Part shown: positions 45,623-58,106 of the stretch, piece by piece
Layout of the letters: each line of letters starts with the position of its first letter
Position numbering within the stretch: position 1 is the first letter of the stretch
NCBI GenBank assembly: GCA_020466095.1
Contig: CM035807.1
Span: 39,272,348 to 39,336,347 of the forward strand
DNA: 64,000 nt
Direction of reading: 5' to 3'
DNA from: Chlorops oryzae
Lineage: Eukaryota; Arthropoda; Insecta; Diptera; Chloropidae
Program-made: the position numbers and the translations under genes
The notes under the pieces: generated by a model
What the model saw: the letters and a program-made list of their open reading frames with translations, nothing else
What the model was told of the DNA's origin: nothing
The model's database searches: none

Positions 45623-46952
45623 TATGTACTTATGTTTCATAATATTTTTCAACAATTCATCTTTCTCAGTTCAGGTCAAGGCTGGGAAAAATACATGGTT
45701 TGCTGTAATTAAAATCCCAATTACAAAATACTCTTTCTCAGGTATTTAAAATATAAAATATAAAATACTTTCAAGGGATGTATTTGTATTTGTACTTTCA
45801 TACTTTATAAATTTTGAGACCAACAGCATAATTTGAGCTTCATTTATAGTCCAAAAATATAGCTCTTTTGTTCGAAAAGGTCAAAATATTCCAAAAAAAA
45901 TTATAATTTTCAAACCATTTATAGAGAGAGCTATTGTTGTTATTGTTTTCAAAAAAACGTTTTTAATGTACAGCTACTTTGCTGGTCATTTTTAGTCTTT
46001 ATCCGTAAGCTTTAAAATATTCGTTACTCAGAAATAAATTGGTCCTGCCAATTTCATGGATATGAGTGCATGTAAACCGAACCATTTATTATAATATTTT
46101 GGTTTGGTTTCTGGTTTGTTCCGCAAATTTTTTAGAACGAAGTTCTTTATGAAACGATAGCGACAGGGGACCTAGTCGAGAAAAAGTGAAAAACCGCTAT
46201 AAAATCCGCGTTACCTAAATTGAAGTTCACAAAAAAGGGTATAATAACCTTTGCAAAAAGAAAGAAATATACATATATTTACGTAAAATGACTTGCTGAT
46301 GCGGCCGAGATATTATACTTTTTTAGGCGACACTTATTTCCGACGATATCCCGAAAAAACAATTAATTATCAGAAACTACACAGCCACATACAAGCATAA
46401 ATGCATTCAAACAAAACAAAACAATATGTGGTGCTGCCAGACTGAACGTTTTCAGAATAACTCCGATTAGTAGGTTGTTGCAAATATATAAGGGCATTTT
46501 AGGTAGCTTATAATTTTTTTGCGCTATCAAAGCATTCGTCAATTCGTACATAATTAAAACATATTTAAAATCATCGTCTGTACTCCGGGGGCTGCGGATG
46601 TAATATCGGTGTGAAAAATATCGATACTTTAAAACATCTTTATGTATGAAAATTCGCATTTTCGAGACTATCTCATTTGCGATGGAAAACCCTTTACACG
46701 TATGCTTTTTCAGTTGCAGTATATTCTGCTTATCTAACTTAGCACTTTGAGGGCTCAACGCTGTTAAAGTAAATTGATAGGAAGTAACGAACTCACTACT
46801 TTGAAGAAAGGAAATCAGAGTTGAAATTTCGATGACAGGTTGACAGAAATATAGGAAATGTGTGACTTAAATGCAACCCTGTGAGTCCGATTACTTGTAA
46901 TAAGCGTATGCGTTCAAGTAGCGAAATTAAGTCAAAGTTCTTATTTGTTTTT
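45623..46952. other. Unassigned stretch
   Basis: A minus-strand open frame of 131 codons (46363-46758) has no recognised motif and normal local base composition. Nothing else is visible. Confidence 0.35.
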
Positions 46953-48210
46953 ATACCCAGCGTAAGCAGGGTATATTAGGGTATCTTGTAACAGCTAAAA
47001 TTACGCTCCGTAGATATAGACATATATGTATACATATTCTTGATCAGGATCAAAAATTGAATCGATTTAGACATGTCCGTCTGACCGTCCGTCCGTGTCC
47101 GGATCTCCTCCGAAACGGCTGGACCAATCAATTCGAAATGCGGCACACAGGTATATCGGGGTCCGAGTATCATCCTAACTAAAAATGGAAGACATCCGCT
47201 CACTGCCACGCCCACAAATGAATTTAATGTGTTTTCAGTAAAATGCTTGTAACTTGCGAACCACTCAACACATTCCATTGATATTTGGTGTACTGGTAAA
47301 CTACAAAAAGGGACATATCCTGGAAAAAAAATGGACGCCGCCCTCCGTGAGCCACGCCCAAAAATAAGGGCTTATCGTAACTTGTGAAGTAAAAGGCGTA
47401 GAAGCTTAAAATTCGCAACATAGGTTGACCAAGACGAATGAAAGGTGTAGGAAAAAATTTTATGAGGCCCACCCACTGCCACGCCCACAAATGGAGATTT
47501 TTCGTAACTTCCGAAGTAAAAAGCGTAGAAGCTTCAAATTCGCAACATAGGTTGACCAAGGCGAAGGAAAGGTGTAGGAAAAGTTTTGTGGGTCGCCCAC
47601 TACCACGCCCACAAATGAAGATTTTTCGTAACTTCCGAGGTTAAAGGCGTAGAAGCTTCAAAATCGCAACATAGGTTGACAAAGGCAAATGAAAGGTGTA
47701 GGAACAAAAATGTATGTAGCCCGCCCACTGCCATGCCCACAAATGGAGAATTTTCGTAACTTCCGAAGTAAAAGGCATAGAAGCTTCAAATTCGCAACAT
47801 AGGTTCACCAAGGCGAATGAAAAGTGTAGGAAAAAATTTTATTTGGCCCGCCCACTGCCACGCCCACAAATGAAGATTTTTCGTAACTTGCGAAGTAAAA
47901 GGCGTAGAAGCTTCAAATTCGCAACATAGGTTCAGCAAGGCGAATGAAAGGTGTAGGAAAAAAATGTATGTAGCCCGCCCACTGCCACGCCCACAAATGG
48001 AGAATTTTCGCAACTTCCGAAGTAAAAGGCATAGAAGCTTCAAATTCGCAACATAGGTTCACCAAGGCGAATGAAAGGTGTAGGGAAATAATTTATGTGG
48101 CCGTCCCACTGCTACGCCCCTAAATAGAGAAGCTAAACATAGTGCGCTCATAACGTCGGGACGCTGGGTATTTCAAAGTCGGGCTTGACCGACTTTAGCT
48201 TTCTTACTTG
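46953..48210 (-). mobile_element. DINE-like Helentron, copy F (longest)
   Basis: The left end is ATACCCAGCGTAAGCAGG and the right hairpin is followed by CTTTCTTACTTG. About six 128-bp units lie between 47350 and 48120, marked by GCCACGCCCACAAAT or close variants roughly every 122-130 bp. The GTCY tract is short and decayed (47082-47100). Confidence 0.85.
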
Positions 48211-48851
48211 TTTGTTAATAAAATTAATATTTGGACGGCGTTCTTTTAAGAATTCAAGTGTTGTTAAAGACATTCTGATATGTTACTCAAAAATACAGCA
48301 AAAAATTTCGGGTAGGTGCGTTTTTCGCGTAAGTGCATAAAATTGTATGGAAAATAATTGAATGCAGCTAAGCAGAATATACTGTATCGCATTTTTGCTT
48401 GTGAAAAACTGTTGAAAACAACAAACAGCCGTCTTGTATACATATATTTTTCGATTAATAAAAACAATTGAGTTTTGCGAAAAACCTTGCTGCGAATTAT
48501 ATTTACTAACATTTATAAATACCATAATGAACTTCGTTCTTATCTGGTGTCCTATGACACAACTCAACTTGTTTTTTTTTTTTACATTGGTTGGGTTCAC
48601 GGATTGGTTTTTGAATTTAAAAAATAAGGCAAGTTCGGTTTGAAACCGGTTCGGTTCAGAACCGGTTTCCATCCTTGGTTTTATTAGCTTTTAAAGTTTC
48701 ATCCGCGTTTCCAATTCCCAAAGAAAGCAGCAACCGATCTATCGAGTACGTCCAATCGAAATATGTATGCTTAATTTTACTCAAAATTGTCGCACTTTGT
48801 TTCTCCAAAAAGTTAGAATTGATGTGAATAATTGACGAGTGTAAAACGCCT

Positions 48852-48911
48852 TTCAGTCATTTTCGAATTTTTTTTTTAATTGTTATCTCTAATTGAATAG
48901 TTTTTTGACAT
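48852..48911 (-). promoter_or_regulatory. Duplicate of the 5' block of the 28.2-kb gene
   Basis: Read on the minus strand, this matches the region just upstream of 28192: CGATAG..GGATATGTC (continuing past the hAT at 54116), AATTAGAGATAACAA, an A run and ATGACTGAAAG. Similarity stops a few codons after the ATG. It was probably a promoter/5'UTR duplicate before the hAT landed in it. Confidence 0.6.
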
Positions 48912-49177
48912 ATCCAGACCAGAGACCTGTAACGAATGTTTCATTTCAAATTTAAAAACGAAATTTTATTGCTACAGTCAGGTTTCCATTCGACACTAGT
49001 TTCATTGAATACTGTCGTATAGTGATTTTTTTTTAATGAATAGTGTGATCTTATATACACTGCATAAGTTGGTCATCGAATGTCAATATTGCTATGTTCA
49101 AATAGTGAATGATTTTGAATCATTCGTTGCCCTTTTCATTTGAAAAAATTATTTCAAACAGAAAATTTAATTATTAA

Positions 49178-50950
49178 TATGGATATAGCTGAAAAACTGA
49201 AGAGCGGAGAATATTCATTAGAAAAAAAAGGAGGAGTTCCAGCAAAATATGGAAGATTTTTGCACTCATTGCAAAAGAAGATGGAACAGTTATCGATGGA
49301 ATAGTGCACTGCCGATCGTGCAAGAAAATTTTCAAATACAACGGAAAGCAAACCTCAAATCTTGTTCGGCATAGATGCTATTTAGAGTGCACGGCTGCAG
49401 TAGAGATTACAAAAGTCAGTAGTGAAGATAAAGAAAGCGTTGTTGAATCATGCTCACAATGGGTGGTTGAAGATTGTCGCCCTTTTTCATCAGTTAACGG
49501 TAGTGGCTTTAAAAATCTGATAGAAAAATTTATCAATATCGGAGCCAAGTATGGCAAAAACATAGACGTGCAAGATTTGATTCCAGACTCAACAACCGTG
49601 TCTCGCCATGTAAATGAAATAGCTGAAAGAAAAAGGCTAGAAATAGATCTGAAACCTATTATCGAAGATAGAGGAGCATCTATTACTTGTGACCTTTGGA
49701 CAGATAATTATGTAAAAAGGCACTTTCTTTGCGCTACAATACATTACACAGAGGAATGTCAGCTGAAGAATCTAATTTTAGGTACTAAGGCAATGGACTT
49801 CGAAAAATGTACAGGAGAAGCCGTTTTAAGGAAACTTCAAACACTTCTGGAAGATTTCAACATAAAAAACTTAAACAAAATAGTGTTCGTAACAGACAGA
49901 GGATCCAATATAGTGAAGGCTTATAAAAATTATACCAGATTAAACTGCGCAAATCATTTGCTTAATAATGTGTTGGATTCCGCTTTTGAATGCACTGTTG
50001 AACTGAAGCCAATGTTTCAAGCAAGTAAACAATTAGTAAAATATTTCAAAAAATCAAGCATGCAGCATTTGCTTAAAACTACGTTAAAAAATTATTGTGT
50101 TACACGTTGGAGCTCTTATCTTAATTTATTTCAATCTATTGCACATAATTGGTATAAAATCATTTAAATCTTAACAGAAAATAAGGAAATTAACAGAGTG
50201 GCTTCTATTGACTACCCGACTTTGAAAATTTTGGTAGAACTCTTTGGGAAATTTGATGTAATTATCAAAAAATTACAAGGTGTAAATTACATCACTATAA
50301 ATTATGTAGTTTTGTATGGCAACAGCTTGAAACAACTTTGCGAAGAAACAAAAGAAGATAATTCCTTTACAAAAACCTTAAAGATAAATATTTTGCATCA
50401 AGTTGAAGAGAAGTGGTTGCCAAATTTAAGCATTTACTACAAAGCAGCTTGTTTCTTGTATCCTCCCACTAATAAAATGTTTGACCCAAGTGTAACAAGC
50501 GATCTGAAAAATTTTTGCCTATCTAAAATAATACCTGACGGAAATGTTATAGACACCAATAATTCTACTGTTTGTCATACTTCTGCAACTGAACAAATGG
50601 AGTTCGACTTATTTTTTTGCAGTGTTAATACAAAATCAAATCAACAAACTACTTCTGGAATTGTTGGAGACGAACTAGAGCGTTATAGCTTGTTAAAAGT
50701 AAACAATGACGTTAATTTTAATGCACTTAATTGGTGGAAATATCATACAACCGATTTTCCGAATCTTTCAAAATTTGCAGTAAATGTACTATCAATTCCC
50801 GCAAGTAGTGCTGCATCTGAACGTGTATTTTCTATGGATGGAAACATAATTACCGAAAAAAGAAATCGATTAGGGCCCAGCAATGTAAACAATTTGTTAT
50901 TTTTAAATTCTGTGTTTAAAAATGCATCTGCTAGTAATAAATATAACTGA
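49178..50950 (+). pseudogene. hobo/Hermes-like hAT transposase with one frameshift and one stop
   Basis: It would cut and paste its own transposon. The first ATG at 49178 opens MDIAEKLKSGEYS. A 1-base loss near 49245 shifts the frame. From about 49250 the main frame runs through a BED finger (HCRSCKKIFKYNG..LVRHRC), the first catalytic Asp in ITCDLWTDNY, the second in FVTDRGSNIVKAY, the CANHLLN helix and the VTRWSSY motif. A single in-frame TAA at 50165-50167 splits it, and the frame resumes to 50950. There the C-terminal dimerisation region has the last catalytic Glu in SAASERVFS. Total length of about 590 codons fits the family. Only two lesions suggest recent inactivation. Confidence 0.93.
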
Positions 50951-52043
50951 AAAATTGTTATGTTGGTTGATTGAAAATTCCGTTACTTTCCGAGCTTAAG
51001 GTCCAACCAAGTAAATGACTTAGTGCCACGAATCTTGCACGGCCAACAACAACGCCAATATTGGGCAATGGGTAATATTGTTTTCATGGATTCATGGTTA
51101 ATACTATTAGTTATATTTTCTTACAGAAAGCGTTTAAATTGTTTCACATAGTAGGCGTTGTATTTTTGAAGCATTCGTGAATACTAGGGTGGGTCGTTCT
51201 TATATGAAAAAAAAAAAGTTGTATGATCGCGTTGGAATAGTAAAATTATGTTTCCTTATGTATAAAAAATAATTTTGTGTAAAAAAAAATTCAAAATAAG
51301 CTGCATCTTCATACCGCGCAAGCGGATTGAATGTTGGAAAAAAAAATTTATATGAGATTTTTCCGACTTCAATGATAAAATTTAGAATTTCTCAGCTTTA
51401 ATCTCATTTTTTAAATACATTATGTTCCCAGATATTTTTGGTCATAAAACTATCTTTCAAAGGAAAGCAACGAAACTACGATCGACCAAAATTTTACGGA
51501 GATATGGTCGAAGAAACTCAGACCTGAGGAAATTGCTCCAAGACATGCCAAAAATGTGTTCGAAACCTATCAATTTTGTAACCATTTGGGAAGAAGGCAT
51601 ATTGCCATTTCAAAAAAATCTTCCTTGAAGAAAATCGGTTATTTCATAAGGTTGTTATAACAATTTATATATTTATCTATTTATCGGTTTCATTTCAGAA
51701 CGTGCCGTGAAAAAAAAGTCCTTGAAAGTTTAAAATCCTTCTACTTGAGCTCGAACAGCAAAAAACAACGCTCAATTACGATTATAGATTTTTTAAATCG
51801 GTTCACAGAAACCAAAGTTACACGGCTTTGAAATTGGACAATTTATTATTTTTTAAATCCTGTGTTAGTTTAAAAAAAATGCCGAAAAGTATACTACATT
51901 TTTTTTTATTCGATAATGAGCTTATGTTTGGGAAAAATATATAGCAAAGTCATACCCGACAAACTCTGTGTCGAGGGTATATGGCATATTTTCGTCCGTA
52001 CTCGAGATAGACTTAAAAAAAAATTTTATAGAAATGGTTAGTA

Positions 52044-52545
52044 CAGTAGAATCTCGCAAAAGTTAATCGATTTGTCCCAGGGGTAATCAACTTTTCCGAA
52101 TTATTAACTTTTCCAAATGTTTTTCAAAATCGAAAAAAATTAAAGAAATAGGGACTACATGCATAAAAATATATTTTTGCAATCATAACATGCTTATTCT
52201 ATTTAAATCTTTTGATTTAAACCATATTTATATTTATTTTACATACACAAGATCTACTCGCGCACAACTCCTATTTCACAATAAGGTTGCACGCTTCGAT
52301 CGAATTTGTCACTTTTAAGTGCTATCGTTATGATTTGCGTTGTCTTCTTTTGTTTTTCTTCGCTATTCCACGTAATACACATGAAATAGGGTTGATTTAA
52401 GGAAAAAAAGGAAAAGAAAAAAAATTACGCTCAGAAAAGTTAACGCCAAAATTAACTTTTTAGAACGCTACGTGGGCGCTGAAATTCGATTAACTTAACC
52501 AAGCGTTTAACTAATTCGAGCGGTAACTTTTGCGAGATTCTACTG
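52044..52545. mobile_element. pogo/Tigger-like MITE
   Basis: CAGTAGAATCTCGCAAAAGT at the left is mirrored at the right (ACTTTTGCGAGATTCTACTG), with TA at 52042-52043 and 52546-52547. Further inside, TTAACTTTT..CCG-type blocks are inverted. No transposase is present. Confidence 0.85.
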
Positions 52546-53547
52546 TATCACCAGGAAATTCCATTTAGCCATATCGGTCTGTTACAGTTTTCTTATCGAA
52601 GGAGTTGAGCAATCTTGACTAAAGGTATGGAGATTTGGGGAGCTATGAACAAGAACATGTTCGAGAAATGGGCTTGATCGGATTGTTTTTAGGGATCCCT
52701 CCAGTACAAGCGTCTGTTATGAAAATCACGAAAACTGATCTGTTTGTATATTTGTGATATTTTGATTAAATTTTCAGTTTGAGCTTATTTACAAAATTTT
52801 AAAAAGAGGGCGTAGCTAGAGGGTTGGTTTGGAGAAATGCCTCCTACATCCACAATTTACAAGAGTATTGAATTAATACTTATTGATTAAAAAAATCAAG
52901 CAATGCTGAATTTTTGAGCCTCCCAAGCGGTTTAAAGTTGAAGTAAGTTGACTTTGCTATATATTTTTCCCAAACATAAGCTCATTATCGAATAAAAAAA
53001 ATGTAGTATACTTTTCGGCATTTTTTTTTAACTAACACAGGTTTTAAAAAATAATAAATTGTCCAATTTCAAAGCCGTGTAACTTTGGTTTCTGTGAACC
53101 GATTTAAAAAATCTATAATCGTATTGAGCGTTGTTTTTTGCTGTTCGAGCTCAAGTAGAAGGATTTTAAACTTTCAAGGATTTTTTTTTCAGGGCACGTT
53201 CTGAAATGAAACCGATAAATAGATAAATATATAAATTGTTATAACAACCTTATGAAATAACCGATTTCTTCAAGCAAGATTTTTTTGAAATGGCAATATG
53301 CCTTCTTCCAAATGGTTACAAAATTGATAGGTTCGAACACATTTTTGGCATGTCTTGGAGCAATTTTCCTCAGGTCTGAGTTTCTTCGACCATATCTCCG
53401 TAAAATTTTGGTCGATCGTAGTTTCGTTGCTTTCCTTTGAAAGATAGTTTTATGACCAAAAATATCTGGGAACATAATGTATTTAAAAATGAGATTAAAG
53501 CTGAGAAATTCTAAATTTTATCATTGAAGTCGGAAAAATCTCATATA

Positions 53548-53777
53548 CAGGTGTGTGATTGGATTCCCGGGAATTCATTTCCCCGGGAAATTGAAACAAA
53601 TACTCGGGAATTTAAATATGTTCGAAATTTTTTAAATCGAAAATTTTATCGTATAGCCGCTCTTTTGTTTTTGACAATGTCATTTCTTTCAAAATTGCCA
53701 TACATTTTTCAAAATATTGGAGGAACGAAATTCCCTTTCCCCAAAATTTGGGGAAAGGGAATCCAATCACATGCCCG
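53548..53777. mobile_element. 230-bp MITE in one arm only
   Basis: The ends are CAGGTGTGTGATTGG and CCAATCACATGCCCG. The opposite arm (near 51350) gives the empty site, showing insertion into ATATAAA with an ATA duplication (53545-53547, 53778-53780). The interior has ATTCCCGGGAATT and CCCCAAAATTTGGGG palindromes. Confidence 0.82.
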
Positions 53778-54115
53778 ATAAATTTTTTTTTCCAACTTTC
53801 AATCCGCTTGCGCGGTATGAAGATGCAGCTTATTTTGAATTTTTTTTTACACAAAATTATTTTTTATACATAAGGAAACATAATTTTACTATTCCAACGC
53901 GATCATACAACTTTCGTAAAAACGACCCAGCCTAGTGAATACATTCAATCAATCACTGCATTTTTTTCTATTTCACACTACACTACACTATATTCAATGA
54001 ATAGTGTATTAGCAGTATTCATAAATATATTGCCTACTGCTTGCTATGTTTTCAATTTTTTGAGAATGTTTCATATAGGCAAATGAATGCACTCATGCAG
54101 GTCTCTGATCCAGAC

Positions 54116-55026
54116 TATCGATTTTTAAGTATTTTTTTTTTTTCATATGAAAATGTTCATTCCTGTTTCTCACATAACTGGGGCGAGCCCCTAATATGTT
54201 AAAATTATTCTATATTTTGACCTTGTGTCAAATAACCTGATTTCACATTTTTGTTTCGAAGTCGAAAATACCTACAATATTCGAGGTTTGTAAGGACTTC
54301 AAAGTAAATCCGACTTTAAAGAATATTTTTCGACGAAAATAATTAAAACTGCCCCTCTTCAGTGCCCCACTAGTGGATTAACTTTGATTTCAAAATTAAG
54401 TAAATTTTTAAACGCATATGGAGTAAAAAAAATAAGGGTTTTCCCCCAATTTCAATCTTAAAAACTAAAATGACGAAATTATAACTTTTGATCCGATTTC
54501 ACTTTCCGCGTTATTTTTTAGCATGTCGGATTGAAAATTCTTCCTTTGTATCTGTTTTGTCTATGAGAAAAAAAAATTGGTTTATAAAAAATATTTACTT
54601 CTTAATATCATTGAGATGGCTGTCGAAAAGTAAAAAAAAGTCCAATCAAAATTTTTACCACAAATCTACATTGAGTTCAGTTTTATGAATAACAAAATAT
54701 TTTTAATGAAGTTGGAGTTATACGTACATATCTAGTTATTTATAACTGACTCTTTTTGTCTTATTGAATTCATTTAACTCTAATTTAGGTTAACGTTTTG
54801 TAAATTCGACTTAAGTATGTATTGAATTATTTATTTCAATATTATAAGTCTGTGATAGCTATTTATATACACATAGCAGTTCCGCATATTTCAAGTAAGT
54901 ATTGTATAAGTCGAACATGCCGTCAATTTTCATGTTACTCCTTCATAGAAAATCACCCTACATTAACAACAAGCATTTTATGCTCATCAATGACCAAACT
55001 TGCCAGCACACATCCGTCATAAACAG
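54116..55026. other. Unassigned AT-rich stretch
   Basis: The first few bases continue the pre-insertion context of the hAT target. Otherwise there is no recognisable feature. Confidence 0.35.
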
Positions 55027-55400
55027 GAGATTTCCAACTGTTCTAACCTCAGACGAAGCCCATAGTCAAAAAGACAATGAGATTTCCGACTGTTCTAACC
55101 TCACACAAAGCCCATAGTCAAAAAGACAAGGAGATTTCCAACTGTTCTAACCTCAGACGAAGCCCATAGTCAAAAAGACAAAGAGATTTCCAACTGTTCT
55201 AACCTCACACAAACCCATAGTCAAAAAGACAAGGAATTTCCAACTTTCTAACCTCGACAAGCCCATAGCAAAAAGACAAGGAGATTTCCACTGTTCTAAC
55301 CTCAACAAGCCCATTCAAAAAGACAAGGAGATTTAAGTTCAACCTTTTGCGCAGATTCTATACAAAAAACAAGGGGTTCAACTGTTCAATCAGAAAGCCC
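55027..55400. repeat. 52-bp tandem repeat, about seven units, decaying rightwards
   Basis: GAGATTTCCAACTGTTCTAA begins units at 55027, 55079, 55131 and 55183, exactly 52 bp apart. Each contains AGCCCATAGTCAAAAAGACA. Later units lose single bases in growing number until the pattern dissolves near 55400. Confidence 0.9.
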
Positions 55401-56336
55401 TAGTCCAAAAACAATGGAAAGCTGAGATTTTTGGTCGAACTTTTTTGTCTCAATTCCTATACAACCAATAACCGGCGTTGTTCATATGAAAATTTTCCTC
55501 GAAGATTAAAAGGAATCTTGATTCTTACCTTTTTTCAAATCAAAAACGGGGTTGCCTTCAACAATGTTTAAACAAATCGAAAGTAAAACGGAAAGGGAGG
55601 TTCCGATTTTGTTACTTTTTGCAAAATTTTTTGGGTTCCTTCGCGTTTTAATTTTTTCAAATTAATTTGCTGGTCGAACTTACTATAAACTAATTTCCAA
55701 AAAGGCGCTTTGTTCCATTTTGAAAAATTTTTTCCCTTCGAACGATTTTTGAATTATTTTGGGAACTCTTTTAAAGAATTCCAACCTTTTTGTTTTCAAC
55801 CCAATGAAAAAAAATTTCCCTCGAAGCGCCATTATGAATATGGCAACTCTTCAGATTCTATACTCTTTGCACAGACCTAGCTAAGACACAAAGTGATATC
55901 GAGATTTAGTATGGACGCAAACTTATGTGGTAGGACTGTATATCGCTATATATCGACATATATCGATATGTTTCAACATTGGTATCAAGGTTGGAACCAG
56001 GGTTGGAACCAGGGCTGGAACTTTACTGCAATTGCAGTAGATCTACTGCGTTTTTTTGAAATTTTTGACATCTACTGCGACACTCCAAAAAGCTTAAAAT
56101 CTACTGTGATTTTCGTCCCTGGTGTCACTCGATTTTTTTTGTCAAACAAAACTCCTAAAAATAACTACCCAAAAATTTCGAAATAGCGTTGCTTCAAACT
56201 TTAAACGCATTTATCTCGAAACCACTGTTTTTGAACTGGCTGCCACGATTTCTTCAGTTCAACTGGACCGATTTAAATGAAAGAAAGTAAAATCAGAGCA
56301 GAATTGTCACCATTATGGCGTGGACCTTAATAATCG
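55401..56336. other. Indel-rich stretch with decayed CTACTGC repeats
   Basis: The sequence looks ragged. ATCTACTGC occurs several times at 56038-56110, GGTTGGAACCAGG twice near 55990. No gene is visible. Confidence 0.35.
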
Positions 56337-57160
56337 GGGCTGTTATGGAAACCGACAACTGTCAGAATCAGATTTGAAATCAACACATTTTTCGTTTTGG
56401 GGTTATAGAATCAGACTTTCAGTTTTGAAACTGTTTTCATTTTCGAAATCTGGTTTGCATTGTTTTTAGGTGTTACAGAAACAGATTTATTGATTTTATT
56501 GTCTGATTTAAACCGAGCAGCTTTTAGTTGATTGGGTATTTAATGTTTTTGACTAAAGGGAACGCATAAAAATGCGACTCAGGCTTCTATACTAGTTGAG
56601 GTTATGGAAAACCACCCGGGCATGGACAAGGGGCTTACTTTGCGGGACAAACCGCTTGTGGACTTGTTATGGCAGCAACTCGTGGTGTCGTTGAATTCTG
56701 CAGACCCACCCACAAAAAATGTAATCATCCCCTCGATTCTCTAGCTCATTTCTTTTTGCAAGCTTTGCAACAGTTTGGCTGCCACCAATAAAGGTGATGC
56801 ACGTGGGACGCATATCAGTTCGTTGTGATACCACGAAAATGCGAAATCATTAATCAAAAAAAAAAAACAAAAAAAAAAAAACCATTTCGGAGTTGAACTC
56901 AGCACTTCTCGCATTGAAATTTGATATCTCAGCAAACTAAGCCACGGGGGCCGCCAAGATTGACGTAGTTTTTAACACATATCGTAGTTTTTGTTTTTTT
57001 TTATAGCATTTTCAAGTGTCGGGTTTTCCTGTCTTCGAAAATCGATTTTGCTATCTTCGAAAAAAGCAAAACTGTGTCTATTTCATAACAACATTTGAAA
57101 CAGATATTGATTTCAATTCTGATTCTGATTCAATTCTGTGTCAGTTTCCATAACAGCCTG
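56337..57160. mobile_element. Inverted-repeat element, GGCTGTTATGGAAAC ends
   Basis: GGCTGTTATGGAAACCGACA at the left is mirrored near 57137-57160 (GTCAGTTTCCATAACAGCC). Inside, AATCAGATTTGAAATCAA and its inverted counterpart follow. A second SINE type lies in the middle. No clear target duplication was found. Confidence 0.65.
56790..56955 (-). mobile_element. Second tRNA-derived SINE type
   Basis: On the minus strand the head GGCCCCCGTGGCTTAGTTTG and the B box GAGTTCAACTCC are spaced as in a tRNA. A long T-rich run and then CGTGGTATCACAACG follow. GTGGTATCACAA is shared with the CCTA-tailed SINE, so the two may have a common middle part. The 3' end is unclear. Confidence 0.6.
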
Positions 57161-58106
57161 GAATAATTTTAACAAATTTTTTACTACTTTTTTTACAATG
57201 AACTACAAAATATACCCGAAATCGATGGGTCATTTTTTAAATGCCGCCATTTGGATTTTGGAGATTCACGCCATAATGACATCTATACTAATTATAACCC
57301 TTTTATTCTTTTTCATTTCGGACAACTTGGAGACCTGGAATTGTGTAAGCCAGCACTACACCTTTTTGGACCATCCACTTTGAGGCCGAGAACTTTGAAC
57401 CGCCCTCACATAAAAAAAACAAACTGCTTCTTAATTAACTTTCATTTATTCCTAATAAATTAAAAAACCACTGAATTGAGAAAGCTCTTTTCGTTTTCTG
57501 TCAGGATTTTTTTTAAAAAAGGTCCAAAAACAGCCTCGCCAATGAGACAACCCCTTTACTTGAAAATCGAAAATCAATACGTGAAGAAAAAAAAAAAACA
57601 ATTCTGTGAGTGATAGAGGAGGGTTGGGCACTTTTCACACTTAAACTCAGATTCGTATCGCACAACACAATTGTCTAAATATCTTAGAGAGAACTTTCTT
57701 AAAATTATAATCAGTCTCCAAATGACAGATACCTAATATTCGAAATTTATTCAAAAGTGCCCAATGCTCACTAAGGTAGGGAGGTTTGGGCATGGCCTAT
57801 AAGACACTTTATTTCCAACGTAGAATCTTCTTCAAACATTTCTTTAACAAATGATCCCTAAAAATACCAAACCTTAAGGAATTTTCCATCGTTTTGAATG
57901 TGGCCGGTAATATAAAAATAATTCAAATAAACAAAATAAGCGGGTAATTAGAAATTTAAAAAATCTGCCTACACTTAATATACAGAAGAGAGCATTGATC
58001 ATGCGGCATGATTCATGCCTAAAGGTGAAAACACTCACGCACTGCGCCGCACAGTCGTTAGGATTCATACATATCGCGGCAAAAAATATAAGGAGATGCC
58101 GTAGAG
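57161..58106. other. Unassigned stretch
   Basis: No supported gene. A segment at 58030-58106 (GCGCCGCACAGTCG...GCGGCAAAAAATA) resembles 60570-60640 and is the target of the next element. Confidence 0.35.

Larger units (their letters stand above)
51185..53934. mobile_element. 2.75-kb hAT-type element with long inverted arms, inside the hAT transposon
   Basis: The termini TAGGGTGGGTCGTT and AACGACCCAGCCTA are flanked by the 8-bp TSD GTGAATAC (51177-51184, 53935-53942). The arms (about 51185-51990 and 52940-53934) are near-perfect inverted repeats, so identical short frames appear in both. The middle holds the TA element at 52044-52545, and the right arm holds the insertion at 53548-53777. It encodes nothing. 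Confidence 0.88.
48920..54107 (+). mobile_element. Nearly complete hAT transposon
   Basis: The ends are CAGAGACCTG and CAGGTCTCTG. A perfect 8-bp TSD, ATCCAGAC, lies at 48912-48919 and 54108-54115. The body encodes a hAT transposase (49178-50950). Removing the 2,750-bp insertion at 51185-53934 and its duplicate TSD leaves about 2.4 kb, a normal size for hobo/Hermes-type elements. Confidence 0.93.

Noticed and set aside
46363..46758. 131-codon minus-strand open frame
   Set aside because: No recognised motif, no splice or repeat context, and codon content like the AT-rich background.
48283..48672. 129-codon minus-strand open frame
   Set aside because: It is rich in Phe, Lys, Asn and Ser, as expected from random AT-rich DNA, and no domain is visible.
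55027..55400. Regular 52-bp repeats considered as a CRISPR-like array
   Set aside because: The units are contiguous with no unique spacers, and the genome is eukaryotic.
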